A stretch of DNA of 51,132 bases, from positions 1 through 51,132 of the forward strand of contig NZ_JAEUMN010000048.1 in NCBI RefSeq assembly GCF_016793225.1. Reading direction: 5' to 3'. The position numbers were made by a program, and so were the translations under genes. Positions 43,525 through 51,132 of the stretch are shown here, piece by piece (positions within the stretch are counted from its first letter, which is position 1; each line of letters opens with the position of its first letter). Below the pieces are notes generated by a model. It did no database searches. It had not been told where the DNA came from and saw only the letters and a list, made by a program, of their open reading frames with translations. This DNA comes from Phenylobacterium sp. (GTDB lineage: Bacteria > Pseudomonadota > Alphaproteobacteria > Caulobacterales > Caulobacteraceae).

Positions 43525-44555
43525 CAGTAGATGAGCTCATCGTCGGAGTTGGAGCCGGCGAGCATGATCTCGCCCTTGTTGGCGAGGTCCTTGGCGATCT
43601 GCACGATCGCCATCTGCGCCTGGTCGACGTCGCGCAGGCGGACCGGGCCCATGCTCTCCATGTCGTCGCGCATGATCTTGGCGGCGCGCTCGGACATGTT
43701 GGAGAAGAACATCTCGCGCAGCGCGTCCGAGGCGCCCTTCATGCCGAGGGCCAGCTGGTCCTTCTCGACCGCGCGCAGCAGCGTCTGGACGCCGCCCGGG
43801 TCGAGCTTCGACAGGTCCTCGAACACGAACATGAGGGCGCGGATGCGCTCGGCCGCCTCGCGGTTGCGCTCCTCGAGCGCGGTGATGAAGCGGGTCTCGG
43901 TCTGACGGTCGAAGGCGTTGAAGATGTCGGCCATCATCTCGTGGCTGTCGCGCTTCGAGGTGCGCGCCAGGTTCGACATGAACTCGAGCCGCAGCGTCTG
44001 TTCGATCTTGTCCAGGATCTCGCGCTGCACGGGCTCCATGCGGAGCATCCGCATCACGCATTCCAGGGCGAAGTCCTCGGGAAGCGAGGCCAGGACGCGG
44101 GCGGCGTGCTCGGACTTGATCTTCGAGAGCACCACCGCGACCGTCTGCGGGTATTCGTTCTTCAGGTAGTTGGCGAGCACGGCCTCGTTCACGTTGCCGA
44201 GCTTGTCCCACATGGTCCGGCCCGCCGGACCGCGGATCTCCTCCATGAGGGCGTCGACCTTCTCGCCCGGCATGATGGAGGCGAGCAGCTTCTGGGTCTG
44301 CTCGAACGACCCCATGATGGCGCCGGTCCCGGCCATCCCGGCCACGAACTCGACGAGCAGGTCCTCGACGACGGCCGCCGTCACGTTGCCCAGGCTGGCC
44401 ATGGCCTGGGAGATCTCCTTGATCTCCTCCTCGTCCAGCGCCTGCCAGACGTGCGCGTGGTCCTCGCCGAGGGCGAGCAGGATCACGGCGCACTTCTCCG
44501 CCCCGTTGAGGCGGGAGGCGTCGACGACGTTCTTGCCGCTGCCCCGGGGCGCCAT
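43524..44555 (-). CDS. fliG: Flagellar motor switch protein FliG
   Basis: The product is 343 residues. It shows [18 protein letters not shown] at the start, the [14 protein letters not shown] middle-domain motif (EHPQ region of FliM binding), and the charged C-terminal torque helix [38 protein letters not shown]. It couples stator motion to rotor turning on the MS ring. The ATG overlaps the fliF stop by one base. Confidence 0.97.
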   Translation of the reverse strand: MAPRGSGKNVVDASRLNGAEKCAVILLALGEDHAHVWQALDEEEIKEISQAMASLGNVTAAVVEDLLVEFVAGMAGTGAIMGSFEQTQKLLASIMPGEKVDALMEEIRGPAGRTMWDKLGNVNEAVLANYLKNEYPQTVAVVLSKIKSEHAARVLASLPEDFALECVMRMLRMEPVQREILDKIEQTLRLEFMSNLARTSKRDSHEMMADIFNAFDRQTETRFITALEERNREAAERIRALMFVFEDLSKLDPGGVQTLLRAVEKDQLALGMKGASDALREMFFSNMSERAAKIMRDDMESMGPVRLRDVDQAQMAIVQIAKDLANKGEIMLAGSNSDDELIY

Positions 44556-46204
44556 CAGGCCGTCTCATGCAGCCAGGAGCGGAGGATCGAGACGGACTCG
44601 TCCGGATGCCGCTCCACGAATTCGGAGACCTTCTTGACGGCGCTCTGGCGCACCTGACCGTCCACGCGGGCGATGTCGATGCGCGCGGCGCCGTCGTCCT
44701 GCGGGCCGGCGATCGCCAGCTGCTGCATGCTGCCGTCGGAGGAGATGGCCATCTGCTGGCCGTCGGGCGTCACCATGATGCGGGTGACGGTGGGGGCCGC
44801 CGAGCCGGCGTCGGCGTCGCCGCCGCCCTTGCGCTTGCCGCCGCCGGCGCCGAGCAGGGGACGGGCGACGAAGAAGATCATCAGGATCCCGACGATGGCG
44901 AGAACCGCCAGCTCCACGGCCCGCATGATGTCGTTCTTGTCGAAGCCCATCAGCGGGTTGGCCGCCTCGGTGCCGCCCTCGGTGGCGGCCGTGGGGAAGC
45001 GCACGTTGATGACGCTGATCTGGTCGCCGCGGTCCTGGTTGAAGCCCACGGCCGAGCGGACCAGCTGCTCGATCTGCTGCATCTCCTGGGCGGACCGGGG
45101 CGTGTAGGCGCCCGGCTTGCCGTCCTTGCCGACCGCGGTCGCGCCGTCGACGGCCACCGCCACCGAAAGCCGCTTCACCGTGCCCGGCTCCTCCACCTTC
45201 GTCGTGACGGTCTTGGAGATCTCGTAGTTGGTGGTGGAGTCCGCGCGGCCGCTCGACGAGGAATTGGCGTTCTCGTCGGCGCCCGGTCCCCCGGGGATGT
45301 TGGCCGCCACCGAGGCCGCGCCCGATCCGGTCGAGTCGTTGTCCCGCGAGTTCTCCTCGGTGGTCGATTCCGAGCGGATCACCTGGCCGTCCGGATCGAA
45401 ACGTTCCTCCTGGGTCGTGACCCGGGCGAGGTCGAGGTCGGCGGTGACGTTCACGCGGGCCTTGCCTGCGCCCACGATGCCTTCGACCAGCGTCTTCACC
45501 TGCTTGGCGATCCGCTGCTCCACCTCGGACTTGCGGCCGTCGGCCTCGGCGGCCAGGCCGACCTCGCCGCCCGACAGGGTCCGGGCGCGCTGGTCGACCA
45601 CGGTCACGCGGTCGGGCTTCAGGTTGGGCACGGCGCCGGCCACGAGGTTCTGCATCGCCCGGACCTGGTCGGCGCTGGGCTCGCGGCCGCCGACGCCGAT
45701 GGTGACGGCCGCGCTCGGCTGCTCGGCCTCTTCCTCGAAGAGCTGGCGCTTGGGCAGCACCAGGTGGACGCGGGCCGAGGTGACGCCGTCGAGGCTGAGG
45801 ATGGTGCGCGCCAGTTCGCCCTCCAGGGCGCGCTGGCGGTTCAGCTGCTGCACGAAGTCGGTCTGGCCCAGCGCATTGGCCTCGTCGAAGATCTCGTAGC
45901 CCACCGAACCGGCCGTCGGCAGGCCCTTGGAGGACAGCATCAGCCGCGTCGAGGCCACCTGGTCGCGCGGGACCATGATGGTCGAGCCGTCGCCCTTGAC
46001 CTCGTACTTGACGCCGGCCTGGTCGAGCGCCGTCGTGATCGACCCCGCCTCCTTGAGGTCGAGGTTCGAGTAGAGCAGGGCCTTCGGCTGGCCCAGGCCC
46101 ATGAAGATGGCGGTGAAGACCGCGACCGCGCCCGCGGCGATCCCGAGGAAGGCCGCCAGCCGGCCGACCCCGAACCTCCGCACCATGGCCGCGATCTGAT
46201 TCAA
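44555..46204 (-). CDS. fliF: Flagellar MS-ring protein FliF
   Basis: The product is about 549 residues from TTG 46204 (ATG 46186 would give 543; a GTG at 46240 would give 561). The first membrane span is at about 12-35 ([20 protein letters not shown]), then the ring-building motifs [26 protein letters not shown] and [36 protein letters not shown], a Ser/Asn-rich insert, a second span at about 430-450 and a C-terminal FliG-binding tail ([20 protein letters not shown]). FliF starts assembly of the basal body. It is first in fliF-fliG-fliH-fliN-flbD-flhA, behind a CtrA-like box. Confidence 0.94.
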   Translation of the reverse strand: MNQIAAMVRRFGVGRLAAFLGIAAGAVAVFTAIFMGLGQPKALLYSNLDLKEAGSITTALDQAGVKYEVKGDGSTIMVPRDQVASTRLMLSSKGLPTAGSVGYEIFDEANALGQTDFVQQLNRQRALEGELARTILSLDGVTSARVHLVLPKRQLFEEEAEQPSAAVTIGVGGREPSADQVRAMQNLVAGAVPNLKPDRVTVVDQRARTLSGGEVGLAAEADGRKSEVEQRIAKQVKTLVEGIVGAGKARVNVTADLDLARVTTQEERFDPDGQVIRSESTTEENSRDNDSTGSGAASVAANIPGGPGADENANSSSSGRADSTTNYEISKTVTTKVEEPGTVKRLSVAVAVDGATAVGKDGKPGAYTPRSAQEMQQIEQLVRSAVGFNQDRGDQISVINVRFPTAATEGGTEAANPLMGFDKNDIMRAVELAVLAIVGILMIFFVARPLLGAGGGKRKGGGDADAGSAAPTVTRIMVTPDGQQMAISSDGSMQQLAIAGPQDDGAARIDIARVDGQVRQSAVKKVSEFVERHPDESVSILRSWLHETA

Positions 46205-46283
46205 GACGCCTCGCCCCCAAACCCGGCGGCGCGCGGCCACGACCGGCCCCCGCCAACAGGTAGGCAGGAATTTCCCAGTCCAA

Positions 46284-46302
46284 GGTTAAGGGCCGGTTTA
46301 AA
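46284..46302 (-). promoter_or_regulatory. CtrA-like box upstream of fliF
   Basis: On the minus strand TTTAAA is followed by CCGGCCC and TTAACC. Taking TAAA-N7-TTAACC, the right half is perfect and the left half matches 3 of 4. It lies about 80 bases upstream of the chosen fliF start. CtrA activation of fliF is known in Caulobacter. Confidence 0.7.
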
Positions 46303-46403
46303 CTTGGCTGTAGCCGGACCCCTGTCGGTCGCGGCACGGCGCCGCAGGAGGGCCGGTCACGGCCGCCCGCGGACGTTCCCGGATCGAAACGCGCGCGAGC
46401 CTT

Positions 46404-48512
46404 CTAGCGGCTCCACGGCTCCAGGGCGCCGTTCAGCGCGAGGAGCACGGAGAACGCGGTGTAGACGACCACGGTGGCGGTAAAGAACAGCTTGCGGGTC
46501 GCGGTCCAGGAGTCCACCCGCCGGCCGCCCTGCCAGATCGCCGGAAGGGCGGCGATGGTGACCAGCGTCAGCGCCGCCGCCACGAGGGCCGACGCCGAGG
46601 CCGTGATCACGAGCGGGCCCGGCCAGCCGTACATCACCCGCTGAATGTCCGCGGCCCCTGCGCCGAACGCGCCGAACAGGACGAACGCGGCGATCCAGAG
46701 GCCTGCCTGGATGTTCTGCACCAGGGCGGCCCGGGCCTGGATCTGGTTCTGCCGCAGCTCGCGCCGGTTTCGCAGGATCAGGCCGACGAGCGTGGCGATC
46801 GCCGCCAGTCCGGTCAGGGCCGCGACGGCGCCCAGCGTGGCGGGACGTTCCGTGACGCCGGATCGGACCAGGGTCTCGGTGTTGCTCCATCCCCTGAAGC
46901 TGGTGGCCCGGCCGTCCTCGATGTGGAAGGCCAGGCGCTCGTCGTCGTCCGCGGCGATGAACCGGCCCTGGCTCGCGGGGCCTTCGGGCGTGTACGCCTT
47001 CGTCTGGCCGTCGCGGGTCACGAGCAGGCGACCCCCGCGCGTCACCGAGACCTCGGCGCCGCCGACCAGCAGGCCGACGAAGCCCTCGAGGCCGCCGTAG
47101 GCCCGCCGGGTGGTCAGGTAGTGGCCGGCGAAGATGTCGCCCGCCTCGGCCAGGTCCCGCGTCCCGGCCCGCGGGAAGGGGGCCGGCGGCGCATAGAAGT
47201 GACGCACGATCGCCGCCGGCAGCGGTCCGGCCACGTCGCGTCCCGTCTCGGTGTTGGTGGTCACGAAGACGCCGAGGCCGAGGTCCGGGACCAGGGTCAT
47301 GTTGGACATGAAGGCCAGCGTCGCCCCGAGATGGCCGTAGCCCCTGCGACCGCCCGGCAGGTCCATGGTCATGAAGCCGTGGGCCCAGCCGTTGATCCCC
47401 TCCGGCGTCGCCCGGAGCGGCGTGCGGAACGCGCGCGCCGCCTGGGGACCATAGATGGTGACCCCGTTCCAGGCGCCGTTCCCCAGCAGCATCAGCATGT
47501 ACCGGCTCATGTCGCCGGCGGTGGACGACGCCGACCCGGCCGGCGCGATCTGGCCGATGTACTCGTAGTCGTCGGGCATGAAGCCCGCGGCGCGCCAGCC
47601 GTAGCCCTGCGCCGCCTGCGCGCTCAGGGTTTCGGGCATCGGTGCGGGCAGGCCCCGCCGCGCCTCCCGCGGTTCGCGGAAGGTGGTGTGGCGCATGCCC
47701 AGGGGGACGAAGATCTCGTCCTCCGCCAGGCGCTCGAACGTCTTGCCGGAACCGAAGGTCGCCGCCGCGCCGGCCAGGGCCGCGCCGTAGTTCGAATAGC
47801 TCGAGACCCGTCCCGCCGCGCGCACGCGGTCCGGGCGCTCCTGCCGCAGATAGAGATCCAGCGGGCGCACCCGGCGCGGATCGTTCTCGAACAGCTGGCC
47901 CAGGGCGCGATCCTCGAAGCCGCCGGTGTGGTCGAGCAGGTTGGCGACCGTCACGCGGCCCGCCTTGCCGGTCAGCCGGACGCGTTCGGGCAGGTACAGG
48001 TTGACGGGGCGGTCCAGTCGCAGACGGCCCGCCTCGACCCCCTGCATCACCAGGATCCAGGTGAAGGTCTTCGAGATCGACCCGATGCGGAAGAGGCTGC
48101 GGTCCGGATCCACCGGCCGGCGCGGCGAGAGGTCCGCGAAGCCATAGCCCTTCTTCAGGATCACCTGGCCGTTCTGGACAACGGCGACGGACGCGCCCGC
48201 GACGTGCTCGCGCGCCATGGCGTCGGTCATCCACCCGTCCACGAAGGCCTCCAGCTCGGCCGGGTCCAGCGCCTGGCCCGCCGCGAGACGGGCGCCGTTG
48301 GCGTGGCGGGGGAGGGCGGGCGCCGCGGCCAGTCCCGTCTGCACCCTGGGCGCGGCCGGCGCGGCGCTGGGCCGCGGGGGCGCCTTGGCGGCGGGTCGAG
48401 CCTGGGCGTAGGGAACGGGAGCCTCGGGCAGCGCGGCCTCCTGCGCCCCCGCCGCCGGGGCGACAAGCAGTGCGAGCGCCGCCAGGACCGCCTTGAAGAG
48501 GCTGGGATTCAA
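46404..48512 (-). CDS. Membrane-anchored serine hydrolase (beta-lactamase/esterase fold)
   Basis: The product is 702 residues. A signal peptide (about 23 residues) and an Ala/Pro-rich linker precede a class-C beta-lactamase-like domain: S-I-S-K at 145-148 (SxxK nucleophile), a YSN motif at about 240, and HLGA as the third motif. A further beta domain follows, and the last about 130 residues hold four likely membrane spans. Such proteins act as esterases, D-peptidases or in lipid/peptide processing at the cell envelope; they are not drug-resistance lactamases by default. It is divergent from a PEPxxWA-CTERM gene, with a 174-base gap between starts. Confidence 0.87.
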   Translation of the reverse strand: MNPSLFKAVLAALALLVAPAAGAQEAALPEAPVPYAQARPAAKAPPRPSAAPAAPRVQTGLAAAPALPRHANGARLAAGQALDPAELEAFVDGWMTDAMAREHVAGASVAVVQNGQVILKKGYGFADLSPRRPVDPDRSLFRIGSISKTFTWILVMQGVEAGRLRLDRPVNLYLPERVRLTGKAGRVTVANLLDHTGGFEDRALGQLFENDPRRVRPLDLYLRQERPDRVRAAGRVSSYSNYGAALAGAAATFGSGKTFERLAEDEIFVPLGMRHTTFREPREARRGLPAPMPETLSAQAAQGYGWRAAGFMPDDYEYIGQIAPAGSASSTAGDMSRYMLMLLGNGAWNGVTIYGPQAARAFRTPLRATPEGINGWAHGFMTMDLPGGRRGYGHLGATLAFMSNMTLVPDLGLGVFVTTNTETGRDVAGPLPAAIVRHFYAPPAPFPRAGTRDLAEAGDIFAGHYLTTRRAYGGLEGFVGLLVGGAEVSVTRGGRLLVTRDGQTKAYTPEGPASQGRFIAADDDERLAFHIEDGRATSFRGWSNTETLVRSGVTERPATLGAVAALTGLAAIATLVGLILRNRRELRQNQIQARAALVQNIQAGLWIAAFVLFGAFGAGAADIQRVMYGWPGPLVITASASALVAAALTLVTIAALPAIWQGGRRVDSWTATRKLFFTATVVVYTAFSVLLALNGALEPWSR

Positions 48513-48686
48513 GGGCCGAACTCCGCTCGAGGAGGATTGACCATATCATCTGGGTTGAGTCGCGGGGCCCGTCTCCCGCCTGGGCCGCAGACGGACCGTA
48601 CGGGGCCACACTTGCCAGGCGAACAGGATGGCGGCGCTCCTCGAACGCTGTATTCTCGCGGGCCCCTGGGAAGGGCGGAGGCCTGA

Positions 48687-49361
48687 ATGTCCCTGAAGTC
48701 CGTCATCATCGCCGGCGCCGCATGCGCGCTCGTCGCCTCGTCCGCGGAGGCCGCGGGACGGTTCGTCAACGGCAGCTTCGAGGACGGCTTCACCGGCTGG
48801 GTCTATGACGAGGAACAGGTCCACAACCCGGGCGAAGCCAACCACCTCGCGGAGTCGGGCGAGGTCGACCAGAGCTACGGGCCGGTCGACGGGACCTACA
48901 TCGCCACGATCCAGGCGAACTTCACCGACACGCCGGTGGTGCTGAGCCAGACCTTCACCACCGAGGGCGGCCTCTTCTCCGGGTCGGCGGCCTTCCTGGG
49001 CGAGGATTTCCTTCCCTGGAACGACTCCGGCTACGTGCGCCTCTACCGGCTGGGCGACGGCGGAGTGTCGGCGACGAGCTTCGACGACGGCGACGGCTAC
49101 GAGCAGCTGTTCTACGCCGACATCGCGGGGGTCGGAGACTGGGGCTACACGCCCTGGACCCGGTTCTCGATCCGGCTGGGGGCGGGGACCTATCGCGTCG
49201 AGGCCGGCGTCATCGACCGGAACGACGACCGCGAAACCAGCCTCCTGATCCTGGACGACTTCGCCATGGCCGTGCCCGAGCCGGGCGCGTGGGCGCTGAT
49301 GCTGACGGGCTTCTTCGGGCTCGGGGCGGCCTTGCGCCGGCGGCGCGCGGCGCTCGCCTAG
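48687..49361 (+). CDS. PEPxxWA-CTERM sorting-domain protein
   Basis: The 224-residue product has a signal peptide (to about S-A-E-A-A, residue 23), then a body starting GRFVNGSFEDGFTGWVYDEEQV, which looks like a carbohydrate-binding or jelly-roll opening (N-G-S-F-E-x-G-F-x-G-W), and the sorting tail VPEPGAWALMLTGFFG with R-R-R-R. GGCGGAGG is a fair ribosome site. The stop overlaps the convergent C13 peptidase gene by 4 bases. It is the third such protein in the window. Confidence 0.87.
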   Translation: MSLKSVIIAGAACALVASSAEAAGRFVNGSFEDGFTGWVYDEEQVHNPGEANHLAESGEVDQSYGPVDGTYIATIQANFTDTPVVLSQTFTTEGGLFSGSAAFLGEDFLPWNDSGYVRLYRLGDGGVSATSFDDGDGYEQLFYADIAGVGDWGYTPWTRFSIRLGAGTYRVEAGVIDRNDDRETSLLILDDFAMAVPEPGAWALMLTGFFGLGAALRRRRAALA

Positions 49362-50137
49362 TCGCGCTTGGGCGCGCTCTCGAAGGCGTAGAGCGGCAGC
49401 ATCGGGCGCAGCTCGGGCCCGACCCAGACCTGCGGCTCGCTGGGCGGGCTCATCCGGGTGGCGATCTCGCGGGTCCGCACGCATTCCCGGGTGGCGTTCG
49501 CCAGGCCGGCGAAATCGCGGGTGTTCGGCATGGACGAGAGGAAGCAGTCGTCGAAGTAGGGGTACTTGTTGTCCTGGCCGCAGCCGAACGAGGTGCGGTC
49601 GGGACGGGCGGCGGTGAGCACCATCCGGTTCGGCTTCGCCAGGGTCGGCACGAAGACCCCCGAGAAACAGGCCGAGATCACCACCACGGTCGGCCGTGCG
49701 CCGCAGGTCTGGTCCAGCATCGTGGCCAGCGTGCCCGGGCGCAGGATCGTCTGGTCCACCTGCGCGCCCTGCGGCAGGCCGTGCGAGGTGAGATAGAAGA
49801 GGCAGCCGCCGCTGGTCCGCTGCGACAGGTCGGCGAGGGCGTTGTAGATGCCCCGCTGCTCCGCCTTCTCGGGCTTGGTGTCCTGGTAGCGTTCGGGCCG
49901 GACGGAGAACTGGCGGATGTTGTTCTGCCGGAAGCCGGCCCGCCCCAGCGCCAGCGTCACGTCGCGGCGCGCGTTGTCGAAGCCCTCCGTGGGCCCGCCG
50001 TCGCTGGCGTGCCAGTCGCCCGCCACAACGACCGCCGACCAGTCTGCGAAGGCCGAGGCTGCGTGGGCCGCGCTGACGCCCGCCGCCGACCAGACCATGG
50101 CGGTCAGGGCAAGCAGCCGGGCGGCGGTCCGCATCAT
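49358..50137 (-). CDS. Secreted C13-family (legumain/caspase-like) cysteine peptidase
   Basis: The product is 259 residues with a signal peptide to about A-H-A-A, residue 27. The clan CD catalytic dyad is visible: His 119 in FYLTSHGLPQG and Cys 157 in VVISACFSGVF, followed by the R-x-x-x-T-S-F-G-C loop. Bacterial members of peptidase family C13 are known but little studied; legumain and the GPI transamidase subunit are relatives. Its ATG overlaps the thioesterase stop by 4 bases, so the two are coupled. It converges on, and overlaps, the PEPxxWA-CTERM gene. Confidence 0.85.
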   Translation of the reverse strand: MMRTAARLLALTAMVWSAAGVSAAHAASAFADWSAVVVAGDWHASDGGPTEGFDNARRDVTLALGRAGFRQNNIRQFSVRPERYQDTKPEKAEQRGIYNALADLSQRTSGGCLFYLTSHGLPQGAQVDQTILRPGTLATMLDQTCGARPTVVVISACFSGVFVPTLAKPNRMVLTAARPDRTSFGCGQDNKYPYFDDCFLSSMPNTRDFAGLANATRECVRTREIATRMSPPSEPQVWVGPELRPMLPLYAFESAPKRD

Positions 50138-50601
50138 TTCTTGTAGTTCGAGAACGGCGTCGGGATTGCCGTCCCGGTCGCCTTCGCCAGCGTCCGGCCC
50201 TCGGGATCGAACAGCTCGCCTTCGGTGAAGGCGACCTGGCGGCCCCACTTCACGACCTTGCCGACGCCGCGGATCTTCCCGGGCTGTCCGGGGCGGAAGA
50301 AGGTGGTCTTCATCTCCAGCGTCGGCGCGACGGCCGTCATGCCGGACGCCACCATGCAGGCCACGCTCATGCACTCGTCGAGCATGGCGCAGAGGTAGCC
50401 GCCCTGGATCTGGCGCATGGGGTTGAGCAGCAGTTCGGCCTTGGCCTCGAACTCGACCTCCACCGAGCGCTCGGCCTGGTTCACCGCCACCATCCTGAAG
50501 CCCAGGGTCTGGGACCCGGTCGGCTGGTTCTTGGTGCGCAGGAAGCGCTGCAGGATGGCCTCGTCGGTGAGGGCCTCCGGCTCGCTCGCGACGTCGGTCA
50601 T
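50134..50601 (-). CDS. PaaI-type hotdog-fold thioesterase
   Basis: The product is 155 residues with the hotdog pattern: FEAKAELLLNPMRQIQGGYLCAMLDECMSVACM (the helix with Gly and Asp/Glu that binds the thioester) and PTLEMKTTFFRPGQPGKIRGVGKVVKWGRQVAFTEGELFDPEGRTLAKATGTAI. It probably hydrolyses a CoA ester. It starts 5 bases after the sspB stop and couples into the C13 gene. The three share a strand and probably an operon. Confidence 0.9.
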   Translation of the reverse strand: MTDVASEPEALTDEAILQRFLRTKNQPTGSQTLGFRMVAVNQAERSVEVEFEAKAELLLNPMRQIQGGYLCAMLDECMSVACMVASGMTAVAPTLEMKTTFFRPGQPGKIRGVGKVVKWGRQVAFTEGELFDPEGRTLAKATGTAIPTPFSNYKK

Positions 50602-50606
50602 GCGGT

Positions 50607-51101
50607 CTACTTCTTCCGGAACTGATCGAGGGAGACGACGGTGGCTTCGCCCTTCGGAGGCGCAGGCGTCTCGGCCTTCGCCTCGGCGGGCTTCTCGGGC
50701 GCGGCCTTGGCCTCGGCCGGCGCCGAGGGCGGCGGCTCGAACTGCAGCAGGAACTGCACCGAAGGATCGTAGAAGCGGGTGATGGCGCCGTACGGGACCG
50801 AGAGCCGCTTGGGCTGGCCGCCGAACTGCAGGGTCACCGAGAAGAACGTCTCGCCGGGGGCCAGGTCCCAGTACTGGTGCTGCAGGACGATGGTCATCTC
50901 GTCGGGATACTTCGACAGCAGGTCCTGCGGCCCCGAGACCCCCGCGGCGTCGGTCTTGAAGGTGATGTAGAAGTGGTGCGAACCCGGCAGCCCCTCGGGC
51001 GCGGCGGCGCGCTTCAGCGCAGCCTTGGCGACGCCCCGCAGCGCGTCCTGCGCCAGGGCCTCGTAGTTCATCAGATCCTGGACCGGCGGATCCTGAGCCA
51101 T
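50607..51101 (-). CDS. sspB: SspB-type ClpXP adaptor (alphaproteobacterial)
   Basis: The product is 164 residues. The SspB core is clear: NYEALAQDALRGVAKAALKRAA, HHFYITFKTDAAGV, DEMTIVLQHQYWDLAPGETFFSVTLQFGGQPKRLSVPYGAITRFYDPSVQFLLQF. A charged Ala/Pro/Glu/Lys tail ends in VVSLDQFRKK, which resembles the C-terminal peptide that docks on the ClpX zinc domain. It delivers ssrA-tagged and other proteins to ClpXP. ATG 51101 is preferred over GTG 51107 as GGAGTGGGT lies just before it. Confidence 0.92.
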   Translation of the reverse strand: MAQDPPVQDLMNYEALAQDALRGVAKAALKRAAAPEGLPGSHHFYITFKTDAAGVSGPQDLLSKYPDEMTIVLQHQYWDLAPGETFFSVTLQFGGQPKRLSVPYGAITRFYDPSVQFLLQFEPPPSAPAEAKAAPEKPAEAKAETPAPPKGEATVVSLDQFRKK

Positions 51102-51132
51102 ACCCACTCCGACAACCGAACGCCTGAAAGGT

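Overview
The window is high-GC DNA with short intergenic gaps, many 1-4 bp ATGA/TGATG overlaps and frequent GTG/TTG starts. It suggests a free-living alphaproteobacterium of the order Caulobacterales, most like Phenylobacterium or Caulobacter. This rests on the combination of CckA, the DUF1153 CtrA inhibitor SciP, FlbD, an alphaproteobacterial-type SspB, CtrA boxes (TTAA-N7-TTAA) and sigma-54/ftr sites at flagellar genes, and PEPxxWA-CTERM proteins. The genus is inference. No rRNA, tRNA, CRISPR array or prophage was seen.

Layout. 1-2.8 kb: end of a RidA-like gene, a nitroreductase, a cupin_5 protein and an exported adenosine-deaminase-like enzyme. 2.8-5.1 kb: divergent fliOP and flgBC-fliE around a textbook CtrA box. 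5.2-9.1 kb: Cu/Zn superoxide dismutase, a two-gene betaine/choline-type ABC importer with permease and binding protein fused, and a PEPxxWA-CTERM protein. 9.1-13.5 kb: fliQ-fliR-flhB behind a CtrA-like box, then cckA. 13.6-14.9 kb: a TPR/GT9-like protein and a small pentapeptide-like protein. 15-18.7 kb: an SDR/dienelactone-hydrolase pair, a repeat island carrying a DUF559 endonuclease-like gene, an enoyl-CoA hydratase, and an inverted copy of the repeat array. 18.7-26.3 kb: housekeeping and accessory genes (rsgA, small acetyltransferases, a PEPxxWA-CTERM protein, a tRNA-methylase-like gene, ispB-like, ccdAB, fumC, a RusA-like resolvase). 26.4-34 kb: the hook cluster. fliK-flgD-flgE plus sciP face away from flgK-flgL across a 443-bp region with two back-to-back sigma-54 promoters and ftr-like enhancers. 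34-39 kb: mnmA, a thiolase, small proteins and two intergenic repeat mosaics. 39-46.3 kb: fliF-fliG-fliH-fliN-flbD-flhA behind a CtrA-like box, with a small zinc-finger/HTH gene downstream that has three operator palindromes of its own. 46.4-51.1 kb: a membrane serine hydrolase, a third PEPxxWA-CTERM protein, a C13 peptidase, a thioesterase and sspB.

How the genes work together. Known Caulobacter biology orders the flagellar parts as a cascade. CckA controls CtrA; CtrA activates the early genes (fliF, fliQ, flgB and fliO promoters); the early fliF operon makes FlbD; FlbD acts at ftr sites with sigma-54 to switch on the hook and hook-junction genes; SciP then represses CtrA-dependent transcription. 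Proteins or DNA sites for each of these steps lie within this single window, apart from ctrA and rpoN themselves.

Most unusual signals: (1) the DUF559 gene occupies the spacer position of a composite hairpin repeat, its last ~21 codons are repeat sequence, and what may be a decayed sibling unit lies upstream; (2) three evenly built GTCAA-N7-TTGAC operators sit in front of a ClpX-type zinc-finger/HTH gene; (3) three scattered PEPxxWA-CTERM proteins have no sorting enzyme nearby, and one gene overlaps a secreted C13-family peptidase gene.
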